Counted from the first letter of the stretch, positions 21,301 to 29,653 are shown. The stretch is 64,000 nucleotides of DNA from Gallionella straubiae (GCF_051257895.1 NZ_CP194331.1:434001-498000); one strand, 5' to 3'. The notes: a model not told the origin generated them from the sequence alone. Made by a program: numbers and translations.

Positions 21301-24300
21301 CGTGGTCGTGGAAGAGGCCAACGCAGGCTTCGATACGGTGCAGGTCGGTTTCGACTATACACTGGGCGACAACGTCGAGAGTCTGTTGCTGACCGGGACG
21401 GGCAATATCAATGGCACGGGCAATGCGCTGAGCAATATGTTGACCGGCAATGCGGGCAACAACGTGCTGGACGGCGGTTTGGGCGCGGACGCGATGCTGG
21501 GCGGCGCGGGCGACGACACCTACATCGTGGATAATGCCGGCGACAGGATTCTGGAGGACGAGGGTGCCGGCATCGACACGGTGAGGTCCAGCGTCACTTA
21601 TACCCTGGCGGCCGAAATCGAGAACATGGTGCTGACCGGTAGCCTGGACATCAATGGAACCGGCAATGAGCTCGACAACGTAATCACGGGGAACAGCGGC
21701 AACAACCGCATCGACGGCGGCCTTGGTGCAGACACGATGGCGGGCGGCGCGGGCAACGATACCTATGTGGTGGACGATGCGGGCGATGTAGTTGTCGAGG
21801 AGGCCAGCGCCGGCTTCGATACGGTGGAGGTCGGTTTCGACTACACGCTGGGCGGCAACGTCGAGGGCCTGACGTTGACCGGGACGGGCAATTTCAACGG
21901 CACCGGCAATGCGCTCGATAATGTGCTGAGCGGCAACGCGGGCAATAACGTGCTGGACGGCGGCCTGGGTGCGGACGCGATGGCCGGAGGCGCAGGCGAC
22001 GACACCTACATCGTTGACAATGTGGCTGATATCGTCGCGGAGAATCCGGGCGAAGGAACCGACACTGTGCTTGCGTCGGTGAGCTACGGCCTGTCGGACA
22101 ACGTCGAGAATCTGGTTCTCACCGGCGCAGATTCCATCGATGGCACGGGCAACGCGCTGGACAACCTGATGATCGGCAACGACGCGGCGAACGTCCTGCT
22201 TGGGTTGGATGGCAACGACACCCTGATCGCCAATGGCGGGAACGACCTGCTCGATGGGGGTGCCGGCGCAGACATCATGCAGGGCGGATCAGGCGATGAT
22301 ACTTATGTCGTGGAAAGTTCAGGCGACCTCGTTACTGAGGCGGCTGACTCCGGCATCGACACCGTCGAATCCAGCATCACCTACACGCTGACCGATAATG
22401 TCGAAAACCTGATTCTCACTGGCGCCGATGCCATCAACGGCACCGGCAACGAACTGGACAACCTGATCGTCGGCAACGATGCGGCAAACATCCTGTCCGG
22501 CCTGGGCGGCAACGACACCTTGATCGCCAACGGCGGGGATGACCGGCTGGACGGCGGGCTCGGGGCGGACACGATGCTGGGCGGTTCGGGCGACGACACT
22601 TATGTCGTGGAAAGCTCCGGCGACCTTGTTATCGAAGCTATCAACTCTGGCATCGATACCGCCGAATCCGGCATCACCTACACACTGACCGACAACGTAG
22701 AAAACCTGATTCTCACCGGCACTGATGCTATCAACGGCACCGGCAACGGGTTGGACAACATCATCATCGGCAACGACGCGGCAAATGTCCTGTCCGGCCT
22801 GGATGGCAACGATACCTTGATCGCCAACGGCGGGAATGACTGGCTGGACGGCGGGCTGGGCGCGGACACGATGTCGGGTGGGCTTGGTGACGACACCTAT
22901 GTGGTGGACAACATTGGCGACCTCGTCAGCGAAGGCCTCGATTCCGGTATTGACACAGTGCTGTCCGGCATTTCCTACACGCTGACCGACAACGTCGAGA
23001 ATCTGGTTCTTACCAATACCGATGCCATCGATGGTACGGGCAACGCGCTGGACAACCTGATGATCGGCAACGACGCGGCGAACGTCCTGCTTGGGTTGGA
23101 CGGCAACGACACCTTGATCGCCAATGGCGGGAACGACCTGCTGGATGGTGGAGCCGGCGCGGATACCATGCAGGGCGGGGCGGGCGACGATACCTACGTC
23201 GTGGATAACGCATTCGACATCGTCATGGAAAACCTCAACGAAGGCATCGACACCATCCTCGCCTCGGTGAGCTATGGCCTGTCGGCCAACGTCGAGAACC
23301 TCACCCTGACAGGCTCTGCCGACATCGACGGAACCGGTAATGAACTGGATAACATCATCACCGGCAACGACGGCGCGAACATCCTTTCCGGCCTGGACGG
23401 CAACGACACGTTGCTGGCCAACGGCGGAAACGACCGGCTGGACGGCGGTACCGGCTCCGACGTCATGCAGGGCGGCGCGGGCGACGATACCTATGTGGTG
23501 GAAAGCGATGGCGATCTCGTTATCGAGGCAGCCGGTTCCGGCATCGACACCGTCGAATCCGGCATCACTTACACGCTCACCGACAACGTCGAAAACCTGA
23601 TTCTCACAGGTACTGATGCTATCAGCGGCACCGGCAACATGCTGGACAACCTGATCGTTGGCAACGATGCGGCCAATACCCTGTACGGCCTGGATGGTAA
23701 CGACACCCTGATCGCCAACGGTGGGAATGACCTGCTTGATGGCGGTTCGGGCGCGGACAGGATGTCGGGTGGAGCCGGTGACGATACCTATGTGGTAGAC
23801 AATGTCGGCGACCTTGTTGTGGAAGACATGGGTGCTGGCAAGGACCAGGTCTTCTCCTCGATAAGCTATGCGTTGACGGAGAACGTGGAGAACCTGACAT
23901 TGACCGGAACTGCCGCAATCGACGGCACCGGAAATGCGCTGGATAACGTGATCGTCGGCAATGCCGCGAACAACGTGCTGGACGGGGCTGCCGGCGCCGA
24001 TTTGCTGATCGGCGGCGCGGGCGACGATAGCTACATCGTGGATAACGCAGCCGATGTCGTGGTGGAGAATCCCGGTGAAGGCACCGACATCGTGTTCTCT
24101 TCGGTGAGCTACGGGCTCTCGGCCAACGTCGAGAATCTGACACTGACTGGTACGGCGGACATCGACGGCTTCGGCAACGAGCTGGACAACATCCTCACCG
24201 GCAACGAGGGGAACAACCGCTTGTTCGGATATGCGGGCAGCGATACCCTGCTTGGCAACGGAGGCAACGATCTGCTGGATGGCGGCCTGGGTGCGGACAC

Positions 24301-26200
24301 CATGCACGGCGGAGCGGGTGACGATACCTACGTAGTGGACAACATCGGCGACCTCGTCAGCGAAGACTTCAATGCCGGCATCGATCATGTGTTGTCTAGC
24401 ATCACCTACACCCTGACCGACAACGTCGAAAATCTCACCCTGACCGGAACCGAGAACATCAACGGCACGGGCAACGAGCTCGACAATGTGCTGATCGGCA
24501 ACAGCGGCAACAACATATTGATCGGCTTGGGCGGCAATGACTTCCTGGATGGCGGGACCGGCGCCGACGTGATGATAGGCGGGACGGGCGACGATACTTA
24601 CGTGGTCGATAGCACTGGCGACCGCGTGGTGGAAGCGGGCGATGACGATCATGACGATGGCGATCATGGCGACGACGATCATGATGACGATGACGAGAAA
24701 TCGGTTTCGTCCGAATATCCCGCCGGCGGAATCGACACGGTGCGCTCCAGCATCACCTACACCTTGGGCAAATATGTCGAGAATCTGGTGTTGACCGGAA
24801 GCGAGGCGATCAACGGCACGGGTAACGATCTCGACAACATCCTGATCGGCAACGCTGCCGCCAATGTGCTGAGGGGCAAGGACGGCAACGATACGCTGAT
24901 CGGGAACGGTGGCGCGGATACGCTGATCGGCGGAGAGGGCGACGACACTTACTATGTGATCGACACGCAAAGCCGCTTGATCGAAGAGCGCAAGGAAGGC
25001 ATCGATACGGTGGTGAGCTCCGTCAGCTACATCCTGAAGGACAACTTCGAGAACCTGACGCTGACCGGCACTCAATCGCTCTATGCGATAGGGAATGAAC
25101 TGGACAACGTGCTGACCGGCAACGAAGGCAACAACATCCTGTCGGGCGGCGAAGGCAACGACACGCTGGATGGCGGCCAGGGAATTGATACCCTCATCGG
25201 CGGGGAGGGCGACGATACCTATGTGGTGGACAACAGCGGCGACATCATCATCGAAGGCCGGAAGGGCGGGATGGACACGGTGCGCTCCACCGTGAGCTAC
25301 ACGCTGACGGACAATGTCGAGAATCTTACACTGGCAGGTACTGACGACATCAACGGCGCCGGCAACGCGCTCGACAACACCATCGTCGGCAACGGCGGCG
25401 CAAACTGGCTTTCGGGGCTCGATGGCAACGACCTGTTGCAGGGCAATGCCGCCAACGACATCCTCCAGGGCGGGAGCGGCAACGACATCCTGCGCGACAA
25501 CGGCGGCAACAACCTGCTGGATGGCGGGGAGGGAGCAGATAATCTGACCGGCAATGCGGGTAATGAACTGTTCGCTGGCGGAGCCGGCAACGATGTCATC
25601 CGCACCGGCAACGGTGCCGATATCATCGTCTTCAACCGGGGAGACGGGCGCGATACCGTTTACGGCGGGGTCGGCACCGACAACACCCTGAGCCTGGGCG
25701 GGAATATCCGCTATAAGGACATCGCGCTGTCCAAGGTAGATGGCGACCTGGTGCTTGAAATGGATGATGGCGATCAAATCACGTTCAAGAACTGGTACGA
25801 GACTGATGCCAACTACAAGAGCGTGCTCAACCTGCAGGTAGTGACCGAGGCGATGGAAGGCTTCGACGCGGCTTCATCCGATCCGCTGCTGAACCAGCCC
25901 GTGCAGCAATTCGACTTCACCGCCATCGTCAATGCCTTCGACCTGGCACGCGGCAACAAGTCCGGCGAAGGCGCGTTCAGGCATTGGAGCGCCATGAACG
26001 CGCTGCTCGACGCGCACCTGGCCGCAAGCGACTCGGCGGCGATAGGCGGCGACCTAGCCTACCAGTATGGCAGGAACGGCAGTCTGGCCGGGATCGGCCT
26101 TGCTGCGGCGCAGGAGACCATCGGTGCGGCTCAGTTTGGCGTCCAGGCGCAGGCGATCAGGCAACCGGCTCTCGGCGCGGAGGTGGTTCGTCTCGGTTGA
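15356..26200 (+). CDS. Giant RTX effector/adhesin with lipase-like N-terminal head (3614 aa)
   Basis: Residues 1-260 look like an alpha/beta hydrolase of lipase class 3: an oxyanion-type strand (IFVAVAGTND) and a nucleophile elbow with S128 in SASGHSFAEG. The shared module follows (about 350-960), with EF-hand-like calcium loops (DLNGDG, DRNLNGQIDGG, DANGNGAADAGE) and a cadherin/VCBS-like end. A second calcium-rich block (DLDGNGF, DADGNGLIDNG, DADQDGITDAGE) lies near 1160-1300. Classical GGxGxDxLx nonapeptides run from about 1345 to 1540, and 17 longer repeats continue to about 3430. The final 180 residues should carry the T1SS signal. GGGGAGAATC precedes the ATG. Export is presumably by the T1SS at 2792-6546. 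It may act as a toxin, a surface adhesin or both. Confidence 0.92.
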   Translation: MATFVSLQDQQLVQTGSTMAVAAYGSTPPPGWVPLRDPTTGIDLIPNESNGFQARAYISSDPGDKRIFVAVAGTNDGKDVASWSSAVTGWDAGAQQFKDGLDFAAKIDNIVKNNPQYAGYSISASGHSFAEGFVQMFTYTFGWDGVGYDGIGAGAIIRSTGYTQYLASQNITPVGGTNFISCNTAGVGPFGGGIVGSAGPNIEGTRQCTVTLENSTASGVFNVMSTILASNPLLGFVLGKLVTGVKLHDMDGIDQAIQNGSYEVAPDSQTVPSPGVVFPRLDPFAIDDGQGNMLSTLIDSNGNVVTDGNGTPILNLEIATGGNAKAVYHVSDNGTSLNAPNGAQALLNALTPIGNAIQTYAPPLIDALSLVKAIQSGEPLPVVASGLRLANTLNTLNGGAPNYNLSGAASVGSGILSIMSLDAALKRGDTMGAITAGAQALGAGVQAYISFSGGVAEVSNSVNNFSNTLSGTPGTYGPSVIGVLNLVNAISKGDEVGAAMSVISMTPAAPIAYAYYAFQMVRSLFGGSDAPPEAWGNASATWSGFNAVANATGAYGGLETATQTYNSVLTYLDQLVAEQQRVNPGSAIGIVANRMPSLTYRNYTGYGITDIDPLTGEQRNPGVLYDLTGRPYNAPAGSVQASQSLSERMIRVALERGAIAPMWEVETAALQTQAGDPMAGLTEEERAGRAGLLAPSPAAGATTQTFRPVALDLNGDGVQTTGAARTVAFNVDDSGYLKNTAWLNNSDGFLFLDRNLNGQIDGGKELFSNSTVALSGRGLNGMRWVDSNYDGSLSALDPVWNELKVWQDANGNGAADAGETKTLAQLSITSLNYAMGTFERNGQISELSSPDLVADTEGTITYTVPEGIIVQTSNGQVSLLATRIDDKSAIQANRDGVTSYEDTELIISAADLLANDTLAGLSGSNLSITGVSGFTHGSGFLDGNGFVHYTPDANYFGAAQFDYSIKAVTGQTATASVDITLQNVNDAPTVTLDQHLRPIYGYVGSFRWRDGDRMLTGLGVPHYEPYYGYDAWTDTYGAHNTIVKWEDTDGPNKATVIVSDIDDPTGSLTFDVSAQAQKGEGTVDASGNIGYVNWSGPNTPGTEPDGQRYRGRDSYVDTYSTQADPFTVRVTDPQGASATIQVDTVHTGAYNPNLGSGGGGKPISIDLDGNGFQFTNVDDSNVFFDINNDGWKHRMAWVAPGDGLLAFDADGNGLIDNGSEISFAGYQPDAQTDLEGLAAFDTNNDGFFSALDAQWGKFGVWQDADQDGITDAGEFKTLDELGIASVNLASNGQFQVINGQTVHGIGQVTKADGSTLNMADVTLQYSDEVLVHNADGTTTVAVKPPFAPLETITGTPGKDLLLGNNGNTIIEALEGDDVVFSDIGNDVIDAGAGNDIVYAGGGNDLVIGAEGDDVVFAGLGNDVVLGGDGHDALFGEGGNDVIFGGDGNDLVAGGDGNNVLSGDAGDDQVYGGTGNDALFGGAGNDELAGMEGYDRLDGGDGNDLLDGGAQDDALFGGAGDDILIGGAGNDSLDGGSGNDTYMFGRGAGQDTISDYDAAAGNVDIVRLGAGISAADVKITRDVDNLYISINGTTDKLTLANWFAGEANRIEQLVFADGVTWDVSEHAALLSIPTEGDDFLVGTAGDDFIEAFGGNDTLAGLAGNDYLQGGSGNDTYLFGRGAGQDYVYEYDTAAGNIDTIKVAADVNPADVKVTRDADNLYLSIKGTTDKITVLDWFASDAGKVERVEFADGTVWDVAALATKAADSTLTADGGSSTILGTPGNDTMVGNALNNLLDGGVGGDTMIGGAGDDTYVVDNAGDLVIENLNEGNDSVHAGISYTLTNNVENLTLTGSANLHGTGNALDNVITGNNGNNLLDGGYGADTLSGGRGDDTYVVDSTGDIVIENPNAGNDTVLSSIGYKLTANVENLVLTGSGNIGGTGNALNNVITGNAGNNRIDGGAGADTMQGGAGNDVYLVDDAGDVVVEEANAGFDTVQVGFDYTLGDNVESLLLTGTGNINGTGNALSNMLTGNAGNNVLDGGLGADAMLGGAGDDTYIVDNAGDRILEDEGAGIDTVRSSVTYTLAAEIENMVLTGSLDINGTGNELDNVITGNSGNNRIDGGLGADTMAGGAGNDTYVVDDAGDVVVEEASAGFDTVEVGFDYTLGGNVEGLTLTGTGNFNGTGNALDNVLSGNAGNNVLDGGLGADAMAGGAGDDTYIVDNVADIVAENPGEGTDTVLASVSYGLSDNVENLVLTGADSIDGTGNALDNLMIGNDAANVLLGLDGNDTLIANGGNDLLDGGAGADIMQGGSGDDTYVVESSGDLVTEAADSGIDTVESSITYTLTDNVENLILTGADAINGTGNELDNLIVGNDAANILSGLGGNDTLIANGGDDRLDGGLGADTMLGGSGDDTYVVESSGDLVIEAINSGIDTAESGITYTLTDNVENLILTGTDAINGTGNGLDNIIIGNDAANVLSGLDGNDTLIANGGNDWLDGGLGADTMSGGLGDDTYVVDNIGDLVSEGLDSGIDTVLSGISYTLTDNVENLVLTNTDAIDGTGNALDNLMIGNDAANVLLGLDGNDTLIANGGNDLLDGGAGADTMQGGAGDDTYVVDNAFDIVMENLNEGIDTILASVSYGLSANVENLTLTGSADIDGTGNELDNIITGNDGANILSGLDGNDTLLANGGNDRLDGGTGSDVMQGGAGDDTYVVESDGDLVIEAAGSGIDTVESGITYTLTDNVENLILTGTDAISGTGNMLDNLIVGNDAANTLYGLDGNDTLIANGGNDLLDGGSGADRMSGGAGDDTYVVDNVGDLVVEDMGAGKDQVFSSISYALTENVENLTLTGTAAIDGTGNALDNVIVGNAANNVLDGAAGADLLIGGAGDDSYIVDNAADVVVENPGEGTDIVFSSVSYGLSANVENLTLTGTADIDGFGNELDNILTGNEGNNRLFGYAGSDTLLGNGGNDLLDGGLGADTMHGGAGDDTYVVDNIGDLVSEDFNAGIDHVLSSITYTLTDNVENLTLTGTENINGTGNELDNVLIGNSGNNILIGLGGNDFLDGGTGADVMIGGTGDDTYVVDSTGDRVVEAGDDDHDDGDHGDDDHDDDDEKSVSSEYPAGGIDTVRSSITYTLGKYVENLVLTGSEAINGTGNDLDNILIGNAAANVLRGKDGNDTLIGNGGADTLIGGEGDDTYYVIDTQSRLIEERKEGIDTVVSSVSYILKDNFENLTLTGTQSLYAIGNELDNVLTGNEGNNILSGGEGNDTLDGGQGIDTLIGGEGDDTYVVDNSGDIIIEGRKGGMDTVRSTVSYTLTDNVENLTLAGTDDINGAGNALDNTIVGNGGANWLSGLDGNDLLQGNAANDILQGGSGNDILRDNGGNNLLDGGEGADNLTGNAGNELFAGGAGNDVIRTGNGADIIVFNRGDGRDTVYGGVGTDNTLSLGGNIRYKDIALSKVDGDLVLEMDDGDQITFKNWYETDANYKSVLNLQVVTEAMEGFDAASSDPLLNQPVQQFDFTAIVNAFDLARGNKSGEGAFRHWSAMNALLDAHLAASDSAAIGGDLAYQYGRNGSLAGIGLAAAQETIGAAQFGVQAQAIRQPALGAEVVRLG
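20686..25640 (+). repeat. Seventeen long RTX-associated repeats with higher-order duplication
   Basis: Each unit reads roughly DNVENLTLTGTxxINGTGNxL, DNVITGN, a GNDxLDGG nonapeptide run, GADTMxGGAGDDTYVVDN and a variable GxDTVxSSxSYTL. I count 17 'VENL' positions. Units in the middle carry an extra NDAANVLLGLDGNDTLIANG block and repeat every 297 bases. The stretch from 22154 recurs almost unchanged at 23045, an offset of 891 bases (three units), showing recent duplication. An Asp/His-rich insert breaks the pattern at 24640-24710. Confidence 0.85.
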
Positions 26201-26229
26201 TATAGTTTGTGTAGACAGCTTTAGCCGAG

Positions 26230-26345
26230 TGCTTATTTCTGGCTCATGGCCAAGCTTCAGCTATTCTGCAGGACGTTTAATGCCTCTGTTCGTGGAAGTG
26301 CAGTTATCCAAAATCTGCACTTCCACGACCCTCATATGGATATTT
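26230..26345 (-). pseudogene. Decayed second tyrosine integrase fragment
   Basis: Read on the minus strand, one frame gives ADFG, a stop, then LHFHEQRH and, after another stop, SCRIAE. This parallels ADLGDLHFHDLRHEATSRIA in the intact integrase next door. Part of it (26290-26303 with 26315-26328) forms a 14-bp inverted repeat. The rest of 26201-26447 holds no gene that I can support. Confidence 0.5.
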
Positions 26346-26447
26346 ATAATTAGGAATATCAACTTGGCGTCGTTTTTACCTGCATGGGCATGATGTGGAC
26401 AGTTATCTAATCCTGTCAGATCAGCTCGCGACTGAGATTGTTTGCGC

Positions 26448-27464
26448 CTATCCAAGCTTTTTGGCCAAGTCCTTTGCCCTTGGATGGTAATAGCGTTTTA
26501 GCATTGAGAGCGTCTTGTGTCCGGTTACGGCAGATAGTTCTAGTACGTTGTCCAGCTTCTCGGCTATTCTGCTGGTCGCCTCATGTCTCAGATCGTGGAA
26601 GTGCAGATCACCAAGGTCTGCACGCTCCACAGCTCGTGTGAAGACTTTTTTGATGGCGTCCGCCGTTATTGGGAAAACTCGTCCTGAGATATGTCTTGGT
26701 AGACCAGCCAGAACCTCATAGGCACGTGCAGAAAGAGGCACGTCGCGTGATTCTCCGTTCTTGGTGTCGTGAAGCCGGACATATCGATCAGCGAGAAACA
26801 CATCCGCCCAACGCAGCGACAGCAGTTCTCCACGGCGCATGGCCGTTTCCAATGCAAGGATTACCAAGGGACGTACCCATGGATTCCTGGAGCCGCCTTC
26901 CTTGAAAGTGCCACGCTCCGACCTGGTTGTTTCTTCCAGCTCAGCCAATAGTTTCTCTTCTTCTCCAATACCGAGTCGACGGCTACGTGCGCGGTTTTCC
27001 GCCGGCCGGCGGATCATTGAGATAGGATTGTCGATGTGGATACCCCATTCTTTCCGAGCTACGTTGATAACGTGGGAAATGAGATTCAGATCTCGATTGG
27101 TTGTAGAGCCGGAAACTTCCTTTAGCCTCTGATCTCGCCATTCGGCCATCAGTTTTCCGGATAGACCTGCGACTTTGAATTTGGCAATCGGATCGTTCTG
27201 GAGCGATATAAGTCGGTAACGTTCGGAGTCGTGGCCTTTTTTCTGGCTGGATATTTCGGTGAGATAGCGTTGGAGCAAATCACCTAGGGTATTTTTCTCT
27301 GCCTCGGTGCGATCGATAAAGACGCCGCGCTCCATCTCGGATTCGATGACCGTGGCCCAAGCTCGTGCATTGGCTTTGTTGTTAAAGCTACGAGAGAGTG
27401 TAGGCCAGCCGTCTCGCCTGACTCGCGCTTCCCAATAAATCCCTCGTTGTCGAATTGATGCCAT
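26448..27464 (-). CDS. Tyrosine site-specific integrase next to tRNA-Val
   Basis: The 338-residue protein is a phage/island integrase. It has an N-terminal arm-binding segment (SIRQRGIYWEARVRRDGW), a core-binding domain, and the catalytic domain with Arg in TAMRRGELLSLRW, HFHDLRHEAT, TGHKTLSMLKRYYH and the nucleophile Tyr. I prefer the ATG at 27464, behind GGAGTGTG, to the GTG at 27473. The gene lies 110 bp from tRNA-Val(CAC) and reads away from it, as expected of an island that used the tRNA 3' end as attB. The island would extend leftward over the RTX locus. No second copy of the tRNA end is seen in the window. Confidence 0.93.
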   Translation of the reverse strand: MASIRQRGIYWEARVRRDGWPTLSRSFNNKANARAWATVIESEMERGVFIDRTEAEKNTLGDLLQRYLTEISSQKKGHDSERYRLISLQNDPIAKFKVAGLSGKLMAEWRDQRLKEVSGSTTNRDLNLISHVINVARKEWGIHIDNPISMIRRPAENRARSRRLGIGEEEKLLAELEETTRSERGTFKEGGSRNPWVRPLVILALETAMRRGELLSLRWADVFLADRYVRLHDTKNGESRDVPLSARAYEVLAGLPRHISGRVFPITADAIKKVFTRAVERADLGDLHFHDLRHEATSRIAEKLDNVLELSAVTGHKTLSMLKRYYHPRAKDLAKKLG

Positions 27465-27574
27465 CGAACACACTCCATTGCTCTCGTGGAGAAAATTTGG
27501 AGCAATCGGAACGATTTGGGATAGGGGAGAAATCGGAAGTTGCTTGATTTCTTCATCGCATCATATAGTTGCGA

Positions 27575-27650
27575 TGGTGGGCGGTACTGGGATCGAACCA
27601 GTGACCCCTGCCGTGTGAAGGCAGTGCTCTACCGCTGAGCTAACCGCCCC
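27575..27650 (-). tRNA. tRNA-Val (anticodon CAC)
   Basis: A 76-base cloverleaf from GGGGCGGTTAGCTCAGCGG to GCCCACCA with the CCA encoded. The anticodon stem CTGCC/GGCAG encloses loop TTCACAC, giving CAC (Val, GUG). The T-arm is GGTTCGATCCC. It is probably the attachment site of the integrase at 26448-27464. Confidence 0.97.
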
Positions 27651-27777
27651 GAAGAGGGCGCGAATTAGAGCATAACGCGGTGGCCTCAGTCAATGACCCC
27701 GGCTACAACTTTGTGTGCGCGACAGCCAAGCTGGCGTAAAATGCGCGCCTTATCGCTTGCCATTCCTGTTTATCCCT

Positions 27778-29169
27778 ATGACTGTACGCACTCGTTTCGC
27801 TCCCAGCCCGACCGGTTATCTGCATATCGGCGGCGCGCGCACCGCCTTGTTTTCCTGGGCGTATGCCCGCAAGCACGGCGGCACCTTCATCCTGCGCATC
27901 GAGGACACCGATGTGGAACGCTCCACCCCCGAAGCGGTGCAGGCGATCCTGGACGGAATGAAATGGCTGAACCTCGACTGTGACGAGGGGCCGTATTACC
28001 AGATGCGGCGCATGGACCGCTACAAGGTGGTGATCCAACAGATGCTGGACGCAGGCACGGCCTATTACTGCTATATGACTGCCGAGGAGTTGGAGGCGCT
28101 GCGCGAGGCACAGCGGGCGCGCGGCGAGAAGCCGCGCTATGACGGGCGCTGGCGCCCGGAGCCGGGCAAGGTGCTGCTGGAGCCACCGGAGGGCATCAAA
28201 CCGGTGGTGCGCTTCAAGAACCCGCTGCACGGCGTAACAACGTGGGACGACCAGGTCAAGGGCAGGATCGTGTTCGAGAACAGCGAGCTCGACGACCTGA
28301 TCATTGCGCGCGGCGACGGCACGCCGACCTACAACTTCTGCGTGGTGGTGGACGACTGGGAGATGGGCATCACGCACGTGATCCGCGGCGACGACCACGT
28401 GAACAACACGCCGCGCCAGATCAATATTCTCAAGGCGCTGGGCGCGACGGTGCCGCAATACGCGCACCTGTCGATGATCCTCGGCGATGACGGCACCAAG
28501 CTCTCCAAGCGCCACGGCGCAGTCAGCGTGATGCAGTATGATGAAGACGGCTACCTGCCAGAGGCGGTGATCAATTACCTGGCGCGCCTGGGTTGGTCGC
28601 ACGGCGACGAGGAGATTTTCTCGGTGGAGCAGTTCTGCCAGTGGTTCGACCTCGACCACATCACGCCGTCCGCCGCACAGTTCAACACCGAAAAACTGAA
28701 CTGGGTGAACCAGCATTACCTGAAGGCGGCCGACAATGCGCGTCTCGAAGCGCTGGTGCGGCCGCGCCTCGAAGCGCGCGGCGTGACGGTGGGCGCAGCC
28801 CCTGCACTGGAAGCCGTCATCGCGCTGTACAAGGAACGTGTCGCAACGCTTAACGAACTGGCCGACGCCGCCGAGGTGTTCTACATCGATCTGCATCCCG
28901 CGCAGGAGCTGCTGGATACGCATCTCGTGCCGGAAGTGCTGCCCGCGCTGCGCGAACTCGCGGAACGTTTCGCCGATGTTGTCTGGGAGGCTCCGGCGCT
29001 GAACGCGCTGATCAAGGAATTGCTGGCTAAACATAACCTGAAAATGCCCAAACTGGCGATGCCGTTGCGCGTGATACTGGTCGGGCAGACGCACACGCCG
29101 TCGGTCGATGCGGTGATCGCATTGTTCCCGCGCGAAACCGTGTTGGCGCGCATGGGAAGGCACCTGTAA
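27778..29169 (+). CDS. gltX: Glutamyl-tRNA synthetase
   Basis: The class I synthetase charges tRNA-Glu with glutamate in the cytoplasm. At 463 residues it is full length. HIGH-type motif GYLHIGG lies near residue 15, and the KMSKS equivalent is KLSKRHG. The conserved FAPSPTG start and a WSHGDEEIF segment follow the bacterial pattern. I begin at the ATG at 27778 because the protein then starts MTVRTRFAPSPTG. A TAAAAT box at 27737-27742 could be the -10 element. It lies directly upstream of a tRNA-Ala/tRNA-Glu pair, its own substrate among them. Confidence 0.98.
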   Translation: MTVRTRFAPSPTGYLHIGGARTALFSWAYARKHGGTFILRIEDTDVERSTPEAVQAILDGMKWLNLDCDEGPYYQMRRMDRYKVVIQQMLDAGTAYYCYMTAEELEALREAQRARGEKPRYDGRWRPEPGKVLLEPPEGIKPVVRFKNPLHGVTTWDDQVKGRIVFENSELDDLIIARGDGTPTYNFCVVVDDWEMGITHVIRGDDHVNNTPRQINILKALGATVPQYAHLSMILGDDGTKLSKRHGAVSVMQYDEDGYLPEAVINYLARLGWSHGDEEIFSVEQFCQWFDLDHITPSAAQFNTEKLNWVNQHYLKAADNARLEALVRPRLEARGVTVGAAPALEAVIALYKERVATLNELADAAEVFYIDLHPAQELLDTHLVPEVLPALRELAERFADVVWEAPALNALIKELLAKHNLKMPKLAMPLRVILVGQTHTPSVDAVIALFPRETVLARMGRHL

Positions 29170-29437
29170 GAAGCTGTCTTGAAAATTGCTGCGAAGGGCG
29201 TCTGCGGCGTTGCGCGGTATTGGTTTCGGCATAACATGCTGCGCATGTGAGCCTTCACCGCAACTTCGTTGTCACAATCCTCATGTGCTTCTGTGTACAT
29301 TCCGGTTGCTGCGTTGACCAGCGACTTGCTGGCGTTTTTTGCCAGCCTAGTCGAATGGCCATGCAACGCCCGTGCGCCTTGCATCTATCCATCCTCGCGA
29401 ATTTTTAAGGCAACTTCTAATTTTTTCGGAAGTCGGC
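29170..29437. other. Intergenic stretch upstream of the tRNA pair
   Basis: No gene can be supported. The minus strand has a protein-like open frame, but it overlaps gltX and lacks a credible start. The sequence resembles a degenerate dispersed repeat and contains a GCTGGCGTTTTTTGCCAGC hairpin near 29332-29345. The right end holds the tRNA promoter. Confidence 0.4.
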
Positions 29438-29466
29438 TTTACAAGCATAGGTCGCATCACTATAAT
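29438..29466 (+). promoter_or_regulatory. Sigma-70 promoter of the tRNA-Ala/tRNA-Glu transcript
   Basis: TTTACA at 29438-29443 and TATAAT at 29461-29466 are 17 bp apart. GCGCGC follows at once, a GC-rich discriminator typical of stringently controlled stable-RNA promoters. The tRNA begins 20 bases further on. Confidence 0.85.
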
Positions 29467-29486
29467 GCGCGCTCTTTCGAGGTACC

Positions 29487-29562
<76 letters not shown>

Positions 29563-29577
29563 AAGAAACTGAGTCAA

Positions 29578-29653
29578 GTCCCCTTCGTCTAGAGGCCTAG
29601 GACATCGCCCTTTCACGGCGGTAACACGAGTTCGAATCTCGTAGGGGACGCCA
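29578..29653 (+). tRNA. tRNA-Glu (anticodon TTC)
   Basis: 76 bases from GTCCCCTTCGTCTAGAGG to GGGGACGCCA with CCA encoded. The anticodon loop CTTTCAC gives TTC. It is 15 bp behind tRNA-Ala and probably co-transcribed. The inverted repeat ATTGCGCG (29662-29669) / CGCGCAAT (29679-29686) just behind may help end the transcript. Confidence 0.97.

Noticed and set aside
19399..25640. CRISPR array
   Set aside because: The regular repeats here are in-frame protein repeats with no constant direct repeat and unique spacers; no cas genes occur in the window.
16922..25777. Very long minus-strand open frames opposite the RTX gene (about 470, 790 and 1150 codons)
   Set aside because: They are antisense to a strongly periodic GC-rich repeat gene, and their Val/Ala/Gln/Ile-rich text mirrors the plus-strand repeats.
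26290..26328. 14-bp inverted repeat as terminator of the RTX gene
   Set aside because: No T-run follows, and the sequence is explained by similarity to the integrase coding region.
27575..27602. Second att copy of the tRNA-Val 3' end elsewhere in the window
   Set aside because: I could not find another match to CTGGTTCGATCCCAGTACC in 1-26447.
28881..29384. Minus-strand protein-like frame between gltX and the tRNAs
   Set aside because: It overlaps gltX by 280 bases, lacks a ribosome site and looks like a fragment of a dispersed repeat.
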